Source: Brugia malayi
Taxonomy: Eukaryota; Nematoda; Chromadorea; Rhabditida; Onchocercidae
Direction of reading: 5' to 3'
NCBI RefSeq assembly: GCF_000002995.4
Contig: NW_025062476.1
Location: 10,476,501-10,540,500, forward strand
DNA: 64,000 bases
The position numbers and the translations under genes were made by a program. Positions 59,816-64,000 of this stretch are shown here, in pieces. Position 1 is the first letter of the stretch. Each line of letters opens with the position of its first letter. The notes below the pieces were generated by a model that saw only the letters and a list, made by a program, of their open reading frames with translations, had not been told where the DNA came from and did not search any database.

Positions 59816-62013
59816 ATGCGATCACCACCAATCGATCTGAATACACTCTCGACGGAATTGCATAAAATTGCACAAGCCAAGTAAGTTACCTTCGATACAT
59901 TTTGAATAGTGATTGTTATAAACTTAAATATTGAAAGTTTGAAGAAGTAACAACAGACAGTAATTGATATGAAAAGATATGATAGTCATAAAATCCGGAA
60001 TTGATTTCCATAGCTATAAATCACGATAATAATAGTTCCTTCTGTCCCTAGTTGCTAATAGGGGCGGTTTGATAATTTGATAGCAATTAGCTACCTAAAT
60101 ATAAGCTTCCTTTACTAATAATCATTGATCATCGTAAAGATAACGGTTTTTGATCGAATGACTAATCTTTTCGTTTCAGCTTATCTCTCCATGTTATCAT
60201 TTTTGTATAATAAACAAAAAATTACTTTGAAATATTTTGTAAAAATAATTGTCAATGTTTAGGCAAAGTGTAATCACTAATTATTGTAACGATTATAATA
60301 ATGCTATGGTTATACAGATAAGCAGTCAGAATTATGAGATCAAGGCATGATAAACTGATAGATGACACCGATAAGGATACTATTATGGTCACAATTGCAC
60401 TGATAAGCTTTATGATAATTATAATCATGCTAGTTCAGGACGAAATTGGAAGATTTCACGGTGAAGCGCAACGAACTATTAGCTGAATTAGCCGATTTTC
60501 AGCAGTCTAAAAAATTTATCGAAGAGACACAAAAAACGATCAGTGATTTAAATGAAGAAAAGGATGCCCATAGCGAAATTATCCAACAAATTAATATGGT
60601 TGATTTATTTTAATGGATGTCGATATCTTACTTTTTATATAGTAGTATAAGATTTATAAGATTACAGGTACTTGTAAAATTAGGCACCAATAGTCGATCA
60701 CTTCTTAATCAATCGAGATCGAGAAATAGAGATCGAGGAAAAGGGAATAAGTAATAGTTGTAATGAATCTTCACGAGTTATCAGAATACCAGAAGAGTAC
60801 AGATATTCATTATCCAAGATAATAACCACTAATTCTCTAGTGATCACCTTTTTTTTTTAAAAAAAAAATCATATCTTTGCTGATTTGGAAGAGATATTCA
60901 TTGACAGTGACGTTCCTTAAAGATCCACTTATATTTTTAAAAAATATTAAAAAAGAAAATAAAATTTGAATGACATAATTTTAGAAATTTATATTTAGGA
61001 TAAACAAGAGTTGGAAAAAATTATGAATTCAGCTAAGCAAGAAAAGCGACAAATGGAGGAAAGTATTAGTCAGAAGTATGAGGAGATATTTCGATTGCTG
61101 GAACAGACGAATGAGTTATCGCGGGAAAGTGGCATTAGTGAAGAAGATCTCATTTCACCATCAATTATACCACCGAATAAAATCGCTCCGTTAGCTTTAG
61201 CATAGTTTCATTCATCTGAAAGGTCTTATGGAAAGTTCAAGTAATTAAAATATAAATTTTACTTAGTGTTTGTAATCTTATTTGATATGGTTAGGTTAAA
61301 TTTCTCAGACGACTTCTTTGTATAATGCAAATTCTCACTCCTAACTCATGTTGCTCAAACTTGTTAAAACAATATTCAATCATCATAAGTGTCAAATAAT
61401 GTGAATTTTCCAGGAATATTTCACCTGCTGGGTCATTAGCTGCTACAAGTACAGGTATACCACCTCTATTGCGTCATTTTAAGGTGAATTCAGTACCAGC
61501 TGTTGTACAGCGTGCCATGTTTAATTTTGATTCCATTCTACTGCAAGCAGCAGCACCAACAATGGGACGACCGCCAACTATGCATCATGCTTTCCCGACT
61601 AGTTCATCACTTGCCAAAGTTGACCATCAATCACCGCCCATGAAGGTTGTTTTCACTTAATTAATTTACCACTTAGGTAAAGAGGAAGTGAAAGAACGAT
61701 GGGAAATTATTATCCAAACCGTTAATAGTTTACTTTTTTAGTAATTAATTTGCTTATCGATAATTTATGTTAGTAATTAAATCTTTGTTCTGCTTTAAAC
61801 TACTACCTTATAATTTACATTAAAGTTTCTAATGTATGTTAAATGTTGCTACATTGACGCTTATACTACTAAAGTAATACTTTTATTTTTTTTTTTCAGA
61901 CATGTCAGTCCTGTTTCCAACAAATTCATCGTAATGCTCCTATATGTCCAATGTGTAAAAGTAAAAGTCGATCAAAAAATCCGAAAAAACCGAAGAGAAA
62001 GGTGACAGAATAA
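59816..62013 (+). CDS. ZC4H2-family zinc-finger protein
   Basis: Exons: 59816-59880, 60439-60598, 60999-61189, 61414-61645 and 61900-62013; 253 residues. The N-terminal half is a coiled coil from [18 protein letters not shown] through [20 protein letters not shown]. The middle is low-complexity (Ala/Ser/Pro). The last exon encodes the diagnostic finger and basic tail: [20 protein letters not shown], then [16 protein letters not shown]. Vertebrate ZC4H2 shares this architecture and the SPPMK/PPPMK join. In vertebrates it is a nuclear and synaptic factor that stabilises RNF220 and acts in motor-neuron and interneuron development (family knowledge). Zinc ligands visible are C218, C221, H226, C232 and C235; the residue after C221 is Phe where the human protein, as I recall it, has His. 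Exon 3 ends at a GTTAGC donor, and reading through it reaches TAG within six codons, so intron retention would give a protein lacking the finger. Confidence 0.96.
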
Positions 62014-62053
62014 AATTCATTAGTTGTATTTTTTTTTTTTAATTTATGTATAA

Positions 62054-62059
62054 AATAAA
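62054..62059 (+). terminator. Probable poly(A) signal of the ZC4H2-type gene
   Basis: AATAAA about 40 bases after the stop codon at 62011-62013, directly after a poly(T) tract. Confidence 0.6.
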
Positions 62060-62606
62060 AAAGATTATAAAATGTTTATTGCTTGATAATATAAACGTAC
62101 CATTGTAAAATATGTTGTATAAACAAAAAAAAAAAATCTTTCCTCACAGGCACACGAAATAAGTATATAAATATAAGTATTATCAAATATAAATGTTTAA
62201 ATAACTGACAATTTTCTACAAAAAATTCAAAAGATTTAAAAAAAATCAAAATAAATTGTAATCATTAGTAAATATCAATTATAGATAGTTTTATAAATGT
62301 TACATTTATGTAAAAATTATACATGCATTACATACTGATGAGTCATGCATTTAATTATAGCGTCAAATCGTACTAAAAACTAAGCATACGTACGATATAC
62401 GCTACGTGTACTTTTCTCTCTTCTTTTTCTAATAATTCAATATAATGGTAATAGAATGTAATCAAATGTTTCGTTCCAATGTGTTATTTACATTTTTTCC
62501 TTCTTTTGATATTTCACTTTTGCCATTTTCATTCGAACAACTATTTCTTCTTTCATATCAGCACCAAACGGTTCTTCCCACATGCTTTCAACCAATGTAT
62601 TATCCT

Positions 62607-62720
62607 TATCATCATCATCATCGTTGTTGTTGTTGTTGTTGTCGTCGTTGTTGTCACTATCGTCATCATCATTATCATCATCATCATCATCATTATCATT
62701 ATCATCGTCATCGTCATCGT
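62607..62720. repeat. Imperfect CAT/GTT/CGT triplet repeat
   Basis: About 110 bases of imperfect ATC, GTT, GTC and ATT triplets. They explain the Asp-, Ile/Val- and His-rich ORFs on all frames. Confidence 0.95.
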
Positions 62721-62774
62721 TCAAGCATGTCTGCTACATGACATAAAATCATCTGCATAAAATGCTTCTATCAT

Positions 62775-62800
62775 TCATCCATCCATCCATCCATCCATTC
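62775..62800. repeat. (CCAT)n microsatellite
   Basis: Six or so tandem ATCC/CCAT units. Confidence 0.95.
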
Positions 62801-63803
62801 ATCTGCATCAATTTATTCGACACATCGCAACAACATTCCTACAATGTGCACTACAACGGTCATCGTTGTCCTCACATTCATTTTATCACACCTATTTCAT
62901 TTCATTTCATTTCTTTCTTTCTTATTTTTTTCTTTTTGTCTTTTCAAAATTTCAAATTTACGTTCTCATATCCGAATTTTGCTTTAAAACATTTTGCAAT
63001 TAATTATTTCTCACAATTTGACATATATTTATTGTTTACATGTAAAACTAAAATAATCTCATATTCATTCCTTTTTTTCTTTTTGTAATAATTTAATAAT
63101 GTAAAGCATTTTAAGAGCACAGTTTTGAAAAACGAAGAAAAAGCAAATAAGATAAACAAACGTACGTGAATAATTTAAGTGATTATTGTAAAGTATGCAT
63201 GATTCATCATTATATTAACAATTTTCATATTTATCATATGCTTAGTTTTTCTTTTTTTTTAATTTCAAATTGAAATTAAAAATTTTCTTTTCTTTGTTCA
63301 TCATTAACGACGACAAATATCTGCAGCGTAAAAACGTGTACTGGACATTGTGGAATTGTCATGCTGCATAACTGATGAATCTGACGGTTTTAAGTAAAGA
63401 ATTATGCAAATTATCAACAGCAAAGTAATGCTTACTTACATTATTATTTATGAAGGATTTATTAGAGAGAGGGAAAGAGAAGAAGAAGAGGGAGAGGTGG
63501 AGGGAAAGAGGACACTCTTTTCTCTATTTTAGGATGGTTATAAATATTCTCTTTAGGAAAAGATTGTTGATTCAAGTTTTTGGCATAAGAGAAAATATTG
63601 CAACTATTATTGATGTTTGCGTAGCTTTAAATAATGCGAATATTTAAACAAGAAGGCCTAAAATTTAAAATCGCATAATTAATTAGTCAAAGGAATGAAT
63701 AGATAAGGTAGAATAGTTATTGATAAAGTAATCGGGCAGTAAGTAAAGTAATTGAATTTGTAATAAGAAAAATAGGAAAATAAGTTAACTGATATAATTG
63801 CAG

Positions 63804-63963
63804 TCAAAAAGTAAACGAATTCACTGGAAGATTGCATGAGTTACGTGCTGCACTCAATGAGCTTCGAGAAATTTGCATGTTTATTACTCATTGTGAAAAA
63901 TTAAGCGCTGAATTAGAAAGTGAACGTCGATCACACGCTGATGAGCTGCGACAGATTAATCAA
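63804..63963 (+). CDS. Single coiled-coil exon of an unrecognised gene (continues past the window)
   Basis: The exon lies between TTGCAG and a perfect GTAAGT donor and is open in one frame, with one base completing an upstream codon. It reads QKVNEFTGRLHELRAALNEL, then REICMFITHCEKLSAELESE and RRSHADELRQINQ. The heptad spacing of Leu, Ile and Ala with many Glu and Arg residues indicates coiled coil. The entry phase shows that at least one upstream exon exists; no good candidate was found between 62014 and 63803. I do not recognise the family. It is probably not part of the ZC4H2-type gene, which has its own stop codon and poly(A) signal. Confidence 0.6.
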
Positions 63964-64000
63964 GTAAGTGTTGAAGGTTTAATTTCAAATTAAAACTTTT

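Larger units (their letters stand above)
62014..63803. other. 3' flank of the ZC4H2-type gene, rich in simple repeats
   Basis: The stretch begins with the ZC4H2-type 3' UTR and has no convincing exon. It contains GTT/CAT triplet repeats, a CCAT tetranucleotide repeat, a TTTCA repeat (62898-62915) and a purine-rich GA/GGA tract (63465-63512). The ORFs here are low-complexity artefacts. The first exon or exons of the next plus-strand gene may lie in it unrecognised. Confidence 0.55.

Noticed and set aside
62445..62760. Three overlapping His-, Ile/Val- and Asp-rich ORFs
   Set aside because: All are readings of one imperfect triplet repeat on different frames and strands.

Overview
The window is AT-rich nuclear DNA with many small introns flanked by nematode-type splice sites (donors near GTAAGT, acceptors near TTTCAG). 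It carries a cuticle collagen and a degenerin channel gene, so the source is a nematode. The overall look (long AT-rich introns, genes several kb apart) would fit a filarial or other parasitic nematode, but that placement is inference. I saw no virus, transposase, CRISPR array, rRNA or convincing tRNA.

Layout. (1) About 1-1139, plus strand: the 3' exons of a gene I do not recognise. (2) 3909-25024, minus strand: a complete ire-1 gene of 20 exons, about 1004 residues (signal peptide, ER luminal sensor, transmembrane segment, kinase, KEN RNase). Its sixth intron is 12.4 kb. (3) 14997-21348, plus strand: a complete 15-exon DEG/ENaC (degenerin) sodium-channel gene of about 846 residues, lying wholly inside that ire-1 intron in antisense orientation. 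(4) 25025-29050: intergenic. (5) 29051-46806, minus strand: a coiled-coil gene of at least 39 exons (about 1910 residues visible), best read as rootletin (C. elegans CHE-10 type), with its extreme 5' end unresolved. (6) 46807-53600: mostly gene-poor, with two weak candidate small secreted peptides and a strong hairpin near 50.3 kb. (7) 53625-54166, minus: a probable two-exon, 100-residue single-pass membrane protein. (8) 55183-57112, minus: a nine-exon cuticle collagen of 321 residues. (9) 59816-62013, plus: a five-exon ZC4H2-family zinc-finger gene of 253 residues. (10) 63804-63963, plus: one coiled-coil exon of a gene that runs out of the window.

The genes do not form an obvious pathway or operon. 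They serve ER stress signalling (IRE1), mechanosensory or neuronal cation conductance (degenerin), ciliary rootlets of sensory neurons (rootletin), cuticle (collagen) and neuronal development (ZC4H2). The most notable structural observations are the antisense nested channel gene, a decayed duplicate of a rootletin exon, a GC-AG intron in the degenerin tail, replacement of one expected histidine in the C4H2 finger, and an unrecognised small membrane protein. Exon boundaries were set by hand from splice consensus plus reading-frame continuity; they close in frame through every complete gene but have not been checked against transcripts.
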